A stretch of 64,000 bases of DNA. It comes from a bacterium HR29. Its GTDB lineage: Bacteria > Chloroflexota > Dehalococcoidia > Tepidiformales > Tepidiformaceae. Numbering within the stretch: position 1 is the stretch's first letter; the number at the start of each line of letters is the position of its first letter. The notes beneath the pieces were generated by a model that saw nothing but the letters and a program-made list of their open reading frames with translations, made no database searches and had not been told where the DNA came from. The position numbers were made by a program, and so were the translations under genes. Below, one piece after another: positions 53,820 through 61,500 of this stretch. Location: NCBI GenBank assembly GCA_002898215.1, contig BEIF01000004.1, positions 1-64,000 on the forward strand, written 5' to 3'.

Positions 53820-54727
53820 TCCTTGCGCGCCTCGGCCTCGGCCCACTTTTCGGCGAGCTTCTCTTCGAACTCGCGGAGCGCCTCGGGTGACTCCCGAATG
53901 CGCTGCTCGATACCTTCCTCGAGCGCGCGGCGAATCTCCGGCGAGCTCGCCGCGAGGCGCTCCAGGTGGAGCCCCACGATCTCGTGCGGGTCGCCGATGG
54001 CCACGAGCTGGCCCCGCTCCATGAGCGCTGCCCGGGTGGAGAACCGCTCCACCGCGGCCAAGTCGTGGCTCACCATGACGATGGTCACCCCTCGGCGGCG
54101 CAGGCTTTCGATGTGGTCGTAGCACTTCTCCTGGAACTTCGCGTCGCCGACGGCGAGCACTTCGTCGACAAGGAGGATCTCCGGGTCGAGGAAGGCGGCG
54201 ATGGCGAACCCGAGGCGCACGTACATGCCGGACGAGTACGTGCGCATCGGTTGGTCGATGAACTCCTGCAGGCCGGCGAAGGCCACGATCTCCGGAAGCC
54301 GCGCCTCGATCTCGCGGCGCGTCATGCCCCAGAGGAGGCCGTTGATGATGACGTTCTCCCTGCCGGTGGCCTGGGGATGGAAGCCCGAGCCGAGCTCGAG
54401 CAAGGTCGAAATGCGCCCATGCACCTCGATCCGTCCGGAGGTCGGGCGTGACAAGCCCGCCAAGAGGCGTAGCAGGGTGCTCTTCCCACTGCCGTTGGCC
54501 CCGATGATGGAGAAGAATTCGCCGCGAGTGACATCGAAGGAGACCTGGCGTACGGCCCATAGGTAGGAGCGCGACTCGCGCCAGGCGCGCCAGGAGTCCC
54601 GCGGGTGGAGCAGCATCGTCTTCAGCTCCCGGGGGGCGTGCCCCAAGAGCCGGTACCGCTTCGAAACTCCGACGACGCGGATCGCCACGCCGGCCTGTTG
54701 GGCGGCGAGAAGGGACTCAGACGGCAT
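53816..54727 (-). CDS. Polysaccharide ABC exporter, ATP-binding subunit
   Basis: The 303-residue ATPase is of the TagH/Wzt type. It has VSKRYRLLGHAPRELKTMLL, Walker A GANGSGKST (about 75), a short Q-loop, the signature YSSGMYVRLGFAIAAFLDPE (about 158), Walker B ILLVDEVLAVGD and a switch His. Beyond the ATPase, about 60 residues form a charged helix instead of the Wzt carbohydrate-binding domain. The ATG at 54727 is preferred; one four codons earlier is possible. It overlaps the permease by 11 bases. Confidence 0.9.
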   Translation of the reverse strand: MPSESLLAAQQAGVAIRVVGVSKRYRLLGHAPRELKTMLLHPRDSWRAWRESRSYLWAVRQVSFDVTRGEFFSIIGANGSGKSTLLRLLAGLSRPTSGRIEVHGRISTLLELGSGFHPQATGRENVIINGLLWGMTRREIEARLPEIVAFAGLQEFIDQPMRTYSSGMYVRLGFAIAAFLDPEILLVDEVLAVGDAKFQEKCYDHIESLRRRGVTIVMVSHDLAAVERFSTRAALMERGQLVAIGDPHEIVGLHLERLAASSPEIRRALEEGIEQRIRESPEALREFEEKLAEKWAEAEARKE

Positions 54728-55511
54728 CAGCGAAGTCATCCTCGAGCTTCCGGAAGGTGAACCAGCCCACGGCGAGCGCGGCGACAGCTGCGCCCGCAGC
54801 CACGCCAAGGCCCGGTTCGGGCCAGCGTCCGTACAGGAGCACGTCGCGCCACGACTCCATGATCGGAGCGAGCGGGTTGACCCAGACGATCCACTCGAAG
54901 CGGGGAGGGATGAGCGAAGCGGAGTAGAGGATGGGAGTGCCGTAGAACACGAAAGTGAGGACTACCTCGACGATGTGCTCCAGGTCGCGGAAGAACACGG
55001 TCGCGCTTGCCACGAAGAGGGCGATGCCGGCCGTGAGCAAAAGCTGGAGGAAGAAGACCACGGGCGCGAACGTCCAGAACGGATTCGGCGAATGTCCGGC
55101 GATGACGAGGAAGAGGATGAGCACGGGCAGCGCGAGGAGGAACTGCAGGGTGTTCCCCATCACGGCGCTCAAGGGGAGAACGGCCCGAGGGAACCGCACC
55201 TTCTTCAGCAGACCACCGTTCCCCACGAACGACCCTGCTGCGGCCTGAATCGAACCCTGGAACCAGAACCAGGGGAAGAGCCCCGTCAGCAGGAACGCGG
55301 GATAACTTTCGATGCCCGCGCCCAGCACCTTGCCCAAGGCGAAGTAGAGCACGAGGCCCAGGGCGAGCGGTCGGACGAGCGTCCAGCCCCAGCCGAACAG
55401 GCTGCCCTGGTAGCGGAGGCGCAGGTCGCGGAGCGTGAGGGCGATCAGGAGCTCCGTCGCGTTGCGTAGCGTACGGCGGGGTGCTGGCGGCGCCGCAGCG
55501 AGAATCACCAT
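54717..55511 (-). CDS. Polysaccharide ABC exporter, permease subunit
   Basis: The 264-residue ABC-2 permease is of the TagG/Wzm type. Six hydrophobic segments are visible. LTLRDLRLRYQGSLFGWGWTLVRPLALGLVLY (about 25-56) and the NPLAPIMESWRDVLLYG tail are family traits. With the ATPase and GT2 it would export a lipid-linked polysaccharide made with nucleotide sugars such as dTDP-rhamnose. TAGCCT (55518-55523) lies six bases before the ATG, another leaderless-type start. Confidence 0.9.
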   Translation of the reverse strand: MVILAAAPPAPRRTLRNATELLIALTLRDLRLRYQGSLFGWGWTLVRPLALGLVLYFALGKVLGAGIESYPAFLLTGLFPWFWFQGSIQAAAGSFVGNGGLLKKVRFPRAVLPLSAVMGNTLQFLLALPVLILFLVIAGHSPNPFWTFAPVVFFLQLLLTAGIALFVASATVFFRDLEHIVEVVLTFVFYGTPILYSASLIPPRFEWIVWVNPLAPIMESWRDVLLYGRWPEPGLGVAAGAAVAALAVGWFTFRKLEDDFADAV

Positions 55512-55517
55512 GCGCCC

Positions 55518-55523
55518 AGGCTA
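55518..55523 (-). promoter_or_regulatory. -10 box of the exporter operon, leaderless type
   Basis: TAGCCT on the complement is six bases before the permease ATG. Confidence 0.45.
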
Positions 55524-55574
55524 CCCCTGCGAACGGCGTTCGCGCCACCGCCGACAGGCTGCCCCCTTTGGCCG

Positions 55575-55580
55575 TACGAT
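55575..55580 (+). promoter_or_regulatory. -10 box of the FAD-dependent oxidoreductase gene, leaderless type
   Basis: TACGAT is seven bases before the ATG at 55588. CCGACA (55551-55556) is a possible -35, 18 bases upstream of it. Confidence 0.55.
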
Positions 55581-55587
55581 AGCCGCG

Positions 55588-56886
55588 ATGCAGCCGCGAA
55601 CGCTCACCGAGCCCGCGCGGGAAACGCCAGTCATCGCCGACGTCGACGTGGCCGTCGTCGGAGGAGGCGCAGCCGGGATCGCAGCCGCCGTGGCGGCAGC
55701 CCGGCGGGGAGCGCGGACAATGCTCCTCGAACGGTACGGCTCGCTCGGCGGGCTGGCGACGAACGGTCTCATCATCCTCCTGCTCACCCTCGACGACGGG
55801 CGCGGCCACCAGGTCATCGCCGGCCTCTGCCAGGAGATGGTCGACCGCCTCGCCGCGCGCGGGGCAGCGTTCTTTCCTCCACCGGAAGAATGGGGCGTTC
55901 CCGACGAGGCGCTCGTGGAGCGGTATCGCCGCTTCGGCCTCGTCTGGGGCAGGGGTCCCCACGCGGTGCGGTACTCCGTCGCCTACGACCCGTTCGAGTT
56001 CAAGGTCGAGGCAGAGCGAATGGTGCTGGAGGCTGGCGTCGACCTCCGGCTCCATCGATGGGTAGTCGGGGTTCGCCGCGAGGGCCGGCAGGTCACCCAC
56101 CTCGTGGTGGAATCGAAGGCTGGCCGCGAGGCCATCGCCTGCCGTACCGTGGTCGACGCCTCCGGCGACGCCGACGTCGCCGCCCTGGCGGGGGAGCCGT
56201 TCGAGCTGGAGCGGGTCCACCCCTGGCTCTGGTTCCGCACCGGCGGAGCGGATGTGGAGCGAGCCGATTCGTCGCCCCACCGCCTGCGCTTCTACCGCAC
56301 CGTGCACCGCGACTCCTACCTCCACCCCTGGGGCGCCGCCGAGCGATTGGAACGCACCATCGACGCCACCAACCCCGACGAGCTGACATTCGCCGAGGTC
56401 CGCTGTCGCGCGCTCGTGCGGGAAGAGCTCGACCGTTTGCGTCGGGACGTCCCGGGGTTTGAGCGCGCCTACGTGGCGGAAGCTGCCTCCATGCTCGGCA
56501 TCACCGAATCCCGGCGGATCGTGGGCCGCCACGTCCTTTCCCGAGCGGAGATGGACACCCCGATGGAGGACGCGGTCGCCGTCACCGGCCACTGGACCAA
56601 GTACGGGGCCGTCTACGCCATCCCGTTCCGCTCGCTGCTCCCACAGGGGCTCGACAATCTGGTGGTCGCGGGACGATGCATCTCGGTCGACCACCGCGTG
56701 CATCACGCGACGAAGGAGATCCCGGCCTGTTTCGCCACCGGCGAGGCCGCCGGGGCTGCCTGTGCTCTGGCGCTCGCCGAAGGGAAGGCTCCCGCCGAAC
56801 TCGATGTCGGCCGGCTCCAGGCGGAGCTCCGGGCGGGGGGCGCTTACCTCCCCGACCGCTGGGTCTCGCCCCCGGCAAGCCAGTAG
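55588..56886 (+). CDS. FAD-dependent oxidoreductase (FAD-dependent_oxidored_2/12-like)
   Basis: The 432-residue protein has the dinucleotide motif DVAVVGGGAAGIAAAVAAARRGARTMLLERYGSLGGLATNG (about 22-62). It also has TVVDASGDADVAALAGEP near 190, IVGRHVLSRAEMDTPMEDAVAVTGHW near 310, and a C-terminal second FAD region LVVAGRCISVDHRVHHATKEIPACFATGEAAGAA. This pattern fits the FAD_oxidored_12-type family with unknown substrates. The 3' end overlaps the convergent Gfo/Idh-like gene by 43 bases. Confidence 0.85.
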   Translation: MQPRTLTEPARETPVIADVDVAVVGGGAAGIAAAVAAARRGARTMLLERYGSLGGLATNGLIILLLTLDDGRGHQVIAGLCQEMVDRLAARGAAFFPPPEEWGVPDEALVERYRRFGLVWGRGPHAVRYSVAYDPFEFKVEAERMVLEAGVDLRLHRWVVGVRREGRQVTHLVVESKAGREAIACRTVVDASGDADVAALAGEPFELERVHPWLWFRTGGADVERADSSPHRLRFYRTVHRDSYLHPWGAAERLERTIDATNPDELTFAEVRCRALVREELDRLRRDVPGFERAYVAEAASMLGITESRRIVGRHVLSRAEMDTPMEDAVAVTGHWTKYGAVYAIPFRSLLPQGLDNLVVAGRCISVDHRVHHATKEIPACFATGEAAGAACALALAEGKAPAELDVGRLQAELRAGGAYLPDRWVSPPASQ

Positions 56887-57776
56887 TCGATGGCCCGCTC
56901 GGGCCGCTCGCCATGGTCGTCCACGTCGCCACCTTCGGCTGCGGCGGCGTAGCAAGCGGCAACGGTCTCGAGGGCGCGGAGCCCGGCTTCGAACGAGGGG
57001 GCGCACCCCGTAAGAGCATCGGCGAGCGCCTGCCGCCAGCACTCCTCCCCCAGCGACAGAGGAACGGCCGCGGGGGAATCGCCACGACAGAGTTCCTCGC
57101 CATCGACCGCCTCCCCCCAGCGAAGGAGCAGCTCCGTCTCCGTTCCGGCGAGGGAGAGCACCACCCTGGCTTCCCGGTCGACCGGTTCCCAACCGCCATC
57201 CACCGCGGCATCGACGGCGGCGGCCCGCACGAGCGGCTCGGAGTCCGCCCAGCTCGACAGGGCGAGGACCGCCGCCGCCCCGAGGTCCATCAGCACGCCG
57301 CCGCCCGCCCGGTCGGGGTCGAGCCGCCAACCCTGCGGACGACGGCGGCGGCGCGTCCACCGAAGCCGGCCAGGAAGCCGCGGCCCCAGGGCGCGTCCGA
57401 GCGCGATGGCCTCGGGGCAGAGCATCGCCAAGCGGAGCGCGCCTCGCGCCGCCAACGCCGCGAGGAGGTCCGCTTCGGCCGGTCCGACAGCGAGCGGAGA
57501 CGGGCAAATGACGGCAAGCCCGGCATCGGCCGCGGCGATGCAGACGTCGTAGTGCACGTCCGTCGGTGCGGCGATGACGAGGGCGTCGACGGGAACCGCT
57601 TCGATGAGCGACCGGTAATCCTTGAAGGAGAAGGGCACGTCATGGCGTGCGGCAAAGGCGTCGGCTCCGATGGGCGCCGCGACGGCTGCCAGCTCGGCAT
57701 CGGGGAGCGCGGCAGCGGCCCTCGCGACGTGCTCGGCACAGGCCCCAGCACCGACGAGTCCGAGGCGCACCGTCAC
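56844..57776 (-). CDS. Gfo/Idh/MocA-like protein lacking usual catalytic residues
   Basis: The 310-residue protein has the family's Rossmann half (TVRLGLVGAGACAEHVARAAAALPDAELAAVA, about 2-33, and ALVIAAPTDVHYDVCIAAADAG, about 65). The EKP motif, whose lysine serves catalysis, reads CPSPLAV here (about 92). The GGGVLMDLGAAAVLAL stretch (about 142-157) lacks the usual HxxD. It may bind NAD(P) without the standard chemistry. A GTG at 57776 is coupled to the small protein upstream by GTGA. Confidence 0.75.
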   Translation of the reverse strand: MTVRLGLVGAGACAEHVARAAAALPDAELAAVAAPIGADAFAARHDVPFSFKDYRSLIEAVPVDALVIAAPTDVHYDVCIAAADAGLAVICPSPLAVGPAEADLLAALAARGALRLAMLCPEAIALGRALGPRLPGRLRWTRRRRRPQGWRLDPDRAGGGVLMDLGAAAVLALSSWADSEPLVRAAAVDAAVDGGWEPVDREARVVLSLAGTETELLLRWGEAVDGEELCRGDSPAAVPLSLGEECWRQALADALTGCAPSFEAGLRALETVAACYAAAAEGGDVDDHGERPERAIDYWLAGGETQRSGR

Positions 57777-57997
57777 GGCCCCCGGCGAGGCTTCGTTCCG
57801 CGCGAACGGCGCCCGCGACCGAGGAGCAGCGGCAGAGCCCAGTAGAACGCGAAGCTGCCGAGGGCCAGCCCGAGCGGAGTCCTCCCGGCGGGCGGCGGCT
57901 CCTGACGCGCCCGGCGGACCGCCTCTTCGAGCCGCCGTCGGGCGCCGGCCGAGGTGAGGGATTCGTCGCCGACGGGGACGTCTTCGTACGGGTCCAT
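57773..57997 (-). CDS. Small single-pass membrane protein
   Basis: The 74-residue protein has a hydrophilic N-terminus (about 1-40), one hydrophobic helix LGLALGSFAFYWALPLLLG (about 42-60) and a basic tail RGRRSRGTKPRRGP. The positive tail suggests an N-out, C-in orientation. A TATACT -10 lies eight bases before its ATG. It overlaps the Gfo/Idh-like gene by four bases. The function is unknown. Confidence 0.65.
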   Translation of the reverse strand: MDPYEDVPVGDESLTSAGARRRLEEAVRRARQEPPPAGRTPLGLALGSFAFYWALPLLLGRGRRSRGTKPRRGP

Positions 57998-58005
57998 CGC
58001 AGGCG

Positions 58006-58011
58006 AGTATA
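58006..58011 (-). promoter_or_regulatory. -10 box of the small membrane protein gene, leaderless type
   Basis: TATACT on the complement is eight bases before the ATG. The divergent otsA has the same hexamer at the same distance. Confidence 0.6.
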
Positions 58012-58039
58012 CCCGTCCGGCCTGGCACCGCTCCGCCCG

Positions 58040-58045
58040 TATACT
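58040..58045 (+). promoter_or_regulatory. -10 box of otsA, leaderless type
   Basis: TATACT lies eight bases before the otsA ATG, so a transcript would begin at or one to two bases before the start codon. Confidence 0.6.
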
Positions 58046-58053
58046 GGCGGGCG

Positions 58054-59511
58054 ATGGCCCGTTTCCGGCTCGTCATCGTCGCGAACCGCGCCTATGCCGA
58101 CCACGACACGCCGCAAGGCGCAACGCCGGAGGGAACCGCAGCGGGCGGCCTGGTGGCCGTCCTGCGGCCAGCGGCCGGCGAGGGGGCGGCATGGGTGGGG
58201 GCGGGCCGCGGACGGTACGACCGCGAACGGGTCGATGCCAGCGGCGAGGAATGGATTCGCACGCCGTACGGGGACCTTCGTCACCGGCGGTTGTTCTTCG
58301 CCGATGAGGAGTGGCGGGGCTTCTACGAGCTGGCGTCGAACGCCTTCCTCTGGCCGCTGCTGCACCTGGTACGGCCGTTTCCTCGGCTCACGACGTACTT
58401 CCCGCAGCCGCTGACGCCCACGAGGGAGGTGTGGAGCGCGTACCGGCGCGCCAACGAAGCCTACGCCGAGGCGGCTGCGTCGATGGACGCGGAGCGCGCG
58501 TGGGTGCACGACTACCAGCTCGGCCTGGTGCCTCGAATGCTGCGGGGAGCCGGGTACCGCGGCGCCATCGGGTTCTTCCTCCACACGCCGTTCCCCGACT
58601 GGGAAGTCGCCCAGGAGTTCCTCGACGCACAGGGACGCGCCTGCTTCGCGGAGTGGCTGCACGGCCTCCTCGCTGCCGACCTCGTCGGGGTTCAATCATC
58701 GGCCGATGCGCGCCGACTTCTTCGGGCGGCCGCGGTGTTGGCGGACGCCCGTGAGGCCGAGGGCGGACTGCGAGCGGAGGGCCGCTTCGTGGCCGTCGAG
58801 GCCCATCCGGTTGGGCCTGACGCCACCGCCGTGGAGGAGCCGGCGCGGACGGTGGCGGACCCCCGGTGGCTTGCCGAGCTGCGAGCCGTCGGCTTGCCGC
58901 TCGTCGTGGGCCTCGAGCGAGGCGACTACACGAAGGGAATCCCCGAGCGCCTCCGGGCCGTCGCCTCCCTCCTGCACAGGGGCCGACGGTTCATCCATGT
59001 GGGCGCCGAGGCTCCGACGCGGGTTTCGGTGCCGGGGTACGAGGCTCTGGCGGCCGTGCTGGACGACGCAGCGGCTGCAGCAGCCCGGGCGGCCGCGGAC
59101 GTGGGCCTGCCCTTCGAAGAGCGCCGAGAGGCCCTGCCTTGGGAGGACGTCGTCGCCCTGTTGCGAGCCGCCGACGTGCTCGTGGCCGCCTCCCTGGCCG
59201 ACGGCATGAACCTCGTGCCGCTACAGACGGTCCTCGCGCAGGGGATGCGTCCCGTGGAGGCGCGGGCCGTGCTCGTCGTGGGCGCCGATACCGGCACCGC
59301 AGCTGCCTACGGGCCGGAGTTCGCCGGCAGGGGGCTCGTGGTCGTCGACCCCTTGGACGATGAGGCCCTGGCGGATGCCATCGGTGCGGCCCTCGAGGGG
59401 CTCCCCGGCCGCATCAGCGATGCGTTCGCCCAAGCGGTGCGACGACGGGACGCCCGCGCCTGGGCATCCCGCTACCTCGAACGATTGGAGGCCCTCCATG
59501 CTCGCGACTGA
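58054..59511 (+). CDS. otsA: Trehalose-6-phosphate synthase (GT20)
   Basis: The 485-residue GT-B enzyme makes trehalose 6-phosphate from a nucleotide-glucose and glucose 6-phosphate. Motifs are VIVANRAY, AAGGLVAVL (about 29-37), AWVHDYQLGLVPRML (about 150), GFFLHTPFPDWEVAQEFL (about 172), GLERGDYTKGIPERLRAV (about 288-305, phosphate-binding Arg/Lys) and ASLADGMNLV (about 380). The donor-site glutamate that follows in E. coli OtsA (DGMNLVAKE) is glutamine here (DGMNLVPLQ). It overlaps otsB by 14 bases. Confidence 0.88.
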   Translation: MARFRLVIVANRAYADHDTPQGATPEGTAAGGLVAVLRPAAGEGAAWVGAGRGRYDRERVDASGEEWIRTPYGDLRHRRLFFADEEWRGFYELASNAFLWPLLHLVRPFPRLTTYFPQPLTPTREVWSAYRRANEAYAEAAASMDAERAWVHDYQLGLVPRMLRGAGYRGAIGFFLHTPFPDWEVAQEFLDAQGRACFAEWLHGLLAADLVGVQSSADARRLLRAAAVLADAREAEGGLRAEGRFVAVEAHPVGPDATAVEEPARTVADPRWLAELRAVGLPLVVGLERGDYTKGIPERLRAVASLLHRGRRFIHVGAEAPTRVSVPGYEALAAVLDDAAAAAARAAADVGLPFEERREALPWEDVVALLRAADVLVAASLADGMNLVPLQTVLAQGMRPVEARAVLVVGADTGTAAAYGPEFAGRGLVVVDPLDDEALADAIGAALEGLPGRISDAFAQAVRRRDARAWASRYLERLEALHARD

Positions 59512-60283
59512 GACGATGCAAGCCCTGCGCCGGTTCAGTGAAGGGCCACTCCCTCGCCTGCTGGCGACCGACCTCGATGGAACGCTGGCGCCCATCGTCG
59601 AGCGGCCGCAGGACGCCCGGGTGCCGCCCGCCACCTTGGCGGTGCTCGACCGGCTCGCGGCGGCGGTGACGGTGGCGGTCATTACCGGCCGCGACTTGAA
59701 CACCGCCCGGCGGATGGTGCCGTGCGAAGGTGTGGTGGTGGTGGGCAGCCACGGGCTCGAGGCGTCGTTCGAAAGCCCGCTGCTGCCCGAGGTGGACCGC
59801 CTCGCGCTCGCTGCGGCGCTGGAGGAGGCGGAGGAGCGCGTCATCGAGGCCGCCCCCACCATCTACCTCAACATCGAGCGAAAGGCGATCTCGACCGCCT
59901 TCCACTTCCGCACAGCGCCGGAGCTGGAGCCCATTATCCGGAAGGCGCTCACGCCGCTGCCGAAGGGGCTGCGCCTCCGCGAAGGGCGGATGGTCCTCGA
60001 GGTGCTGCCGGATGCGCGGGGCGGCAAGGACGTGGCGCTCCTCGCCCTTCAGGAGCACGTGAAGGCGCGCTCCCTGCTCGTGATGGGGGACGACTTGACG
60101 GACGTGGCCATGTTCCGGGCAGCGCTGACGCTCCGCGAGCGCGGGGCCACCGTCGTCATCGCCGGGGTCTCCGGCGGGCCGGAAACCCCCCCGGAGATCG
60201 GCCAACTCGCCGACACGATGCTGCATTCGCCCGAGGAGGTCCTCGAAGCGCTCCAATTCGTAGCGCGGCAGCTCGGCGTCTGA
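59498..60283 (+). CDS. otsB: Trehalose-6-phosphate phosphatase
   Basis: The 261-residue HAD phosphatase has LLATDLDGTLAPIV (DxDGT, about 23-36), VITGRD (about 66), SHGLEASFES (about 84) and MGDDLTDVAMF (about 195), with a small cap between. It removes phosphate to give trehalose, an osmolyte and protectant. The start inside otsA indicates coupled translation. An LLM-type gene converges 12 bases after its end. Confidence 0.93.
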   Translation: MLATETMQALRRFSEGPLPRLLATDLDGTLAPIVERPQDARVPPATLAVLDRLAAAVTVAVITGRDLNTARRMVPCEGVVVVGSHGLEASFESPLLPEVDRLALAAALEEAEERVIEAAPTIYLNIERKAISTAFHFRTAPELEPIIRKALTPLPKGLRLREGRMVLEVLPDARGGKDVALLALQEHVKARSLLVMGDDLTDVAMFRAALTLRERGATVVIAGVSGGPETPPEIGQLADTMLHSPEEVLEALQFVARQLGV

Positions 60284-60295
60284 TGCTCGCCGGTG

Positions 60296-61315
60296 TCAGG
60301 CGACGAGCGTGCCCAGCACCCGTTCGACGGTTCGGAGGTCGCCGGGCGGCATGGAGATGATGGGCAGGTCGACGCCGAGGCGGCGTCGCTCCTCGAGCCC
60401 GGCAGCGACCGTTTCGAGGTCGCCGTAGACGGCCACCTCGTCGAGCATCCGGTCGCCCATCGCGGCCATGATTTCAGGCGTGGTCTGGAATGGCGCCGGC
60501 TTGCTCGTTTCCGCCGCCTTGCGCATGGCCGCGACCTCCTCGGCGAACCCGTTGCGGGCGAGCATCTGCCAGTAAAAGTCGCCCATGTTGGTGACGTACC
60601 ACGAGACGGGGCCGGCTGCCTGGACCTTGGCCTTCTCCACGTCGGGGTTGATGACGACCGTGATGTTGGCCCAGCACTCGACCGCGTCGTCGGGGCGGCC
60701 AGCCCTCCGGGAGCCGCGGCGGACGATCTCCTTCCCTTCCTGGATTTTCGATTTGGGCCAGAAGATCGGCATCCACGCATCAGCAATTTCGCCCACCTGC
60801 TCCATGCTCTTGGGAGAAATAGAGGCGATCGCGATGGGGATATGGGGGCGGACTGGCTGGAACAGGAGCCGGAATCCGCGCTGGAGTTTAAAGATCTCTC
60901 CGTCGTAGAAGACCTTCTCTCCACGAACGATCATGTTGATGATCTCCGTGTATTCGCGGAGGCGACGGAGGGGCTTTTCGAACTTCTCGCCGTGCCAGTG
61001 CTCGATGACCCGGGCGCCGGACGTTCCCAAGCCGAGGATGAAGCGGCCGCCGGAGAGCTCGTCGAGGGTAGCGGCGGTCATCGCCAGCACGGCCGGCGAG
61101 CGCCCGTACACCGGGGCGATGCCGGTCCCGAGCTTGATCTTCGACGTCGCGAGCGCGATCTGGGTGAGGAGGCTGAACTGGTCCCGGCCCCAGGTTTCGG
61201 CGGTGAACACCGCCTCGACACCCACCTCTTCTGCGACCTTGATGCGCTCGATGAGTTCGCGGTTCTGTTCGGGGCTGCCGGTGAACCCGACGGCGAGGGC
61301 GAGGCGCCTGGGCAT
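60296..61315 (-). CDS. LLM class F420-dependent oxidoreductase
   Basis: The 339-residue luciferase-like TIM barrel begins RRLALAVGFTGSPEQNRELIERIKVAEEVGVEAVFTAETWGRDQFSLLTQIALATSKIKLGTGIAPVYGRSPAVLAMTAATLDELSGGRF. LGLGTSGARVIEHWHG near 90-110 is the cofactor loop of F420-type members. The substrate is unknown. AGGAG lies nine bases before the ATG. The divergent peptide ABC transporter follows, with an operator-like palindrome between. Confidence 0.87.
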   Translation of the reverse strand: MPRRLALAVGFTGSPEQNRELIERIKVAEEVGVEAVFTAETWGRDQFSLLTQIALATSKIKLGTGIAPVYGRSPAVLAMTAATLDELSGGRFILGLGTSGARVIEHWHGEKFEKPLRRLREYTEIINMIVRGEKVFYDGEIFKLQRGFRLLFQPVRPHIPIAIASISPKSMEQVGEIADAWMPIFWPKSKIQEGKEIVRRGSRRAGRPDDAVECWANITVVINPDVEKAKVQAAGPVSWYVTNMGDFYWQMLARNGFAEEVAAMRKAAETSKPAPFQTTPEIMAAMGDRMLDEVAVYGDLETVAAGLEERRRLGVDLPIISMPPGDLRTVERVLGTLVA

Positions 61316-61426
61316 CGGTGATCTCCTGCGAGATAGTTTGCCTCCGCCGAAAATTCGCGGGTGCGCTGCGGATGCAGACGCACGCTAGCAGCGGCGGAAC
61401 ATCCCCGCAACCAGCCCCGGCGTATC

Positions 61427-61443
61427 TATTGACAGTGACAATA
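61427..61443. promoter_or_regulatory. AT-rich palindrome upstream of the ABC transporter operon
   Basis: TATTG (61427-61431) and CAATA (61439-61443) flank ACAGTGA. It also holds the direct repeat TGACA-G-TGACA and, within it, TTGACA (61429-61434), with TATGAT (61442-61447) close by. The A+T richness stands out in this GC-rich DNA. It could be a repressor or activator site for the divergent oxidoreductase and transporter; no matching -35/-10 spacing is seen. Confidence 0.4.
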
Positions 61444-61500
61444 TGATGAATCGACGAAGGGCGCTCGGATCGTTGTGTAACTCGGGGGGGTAAAGCGGCC

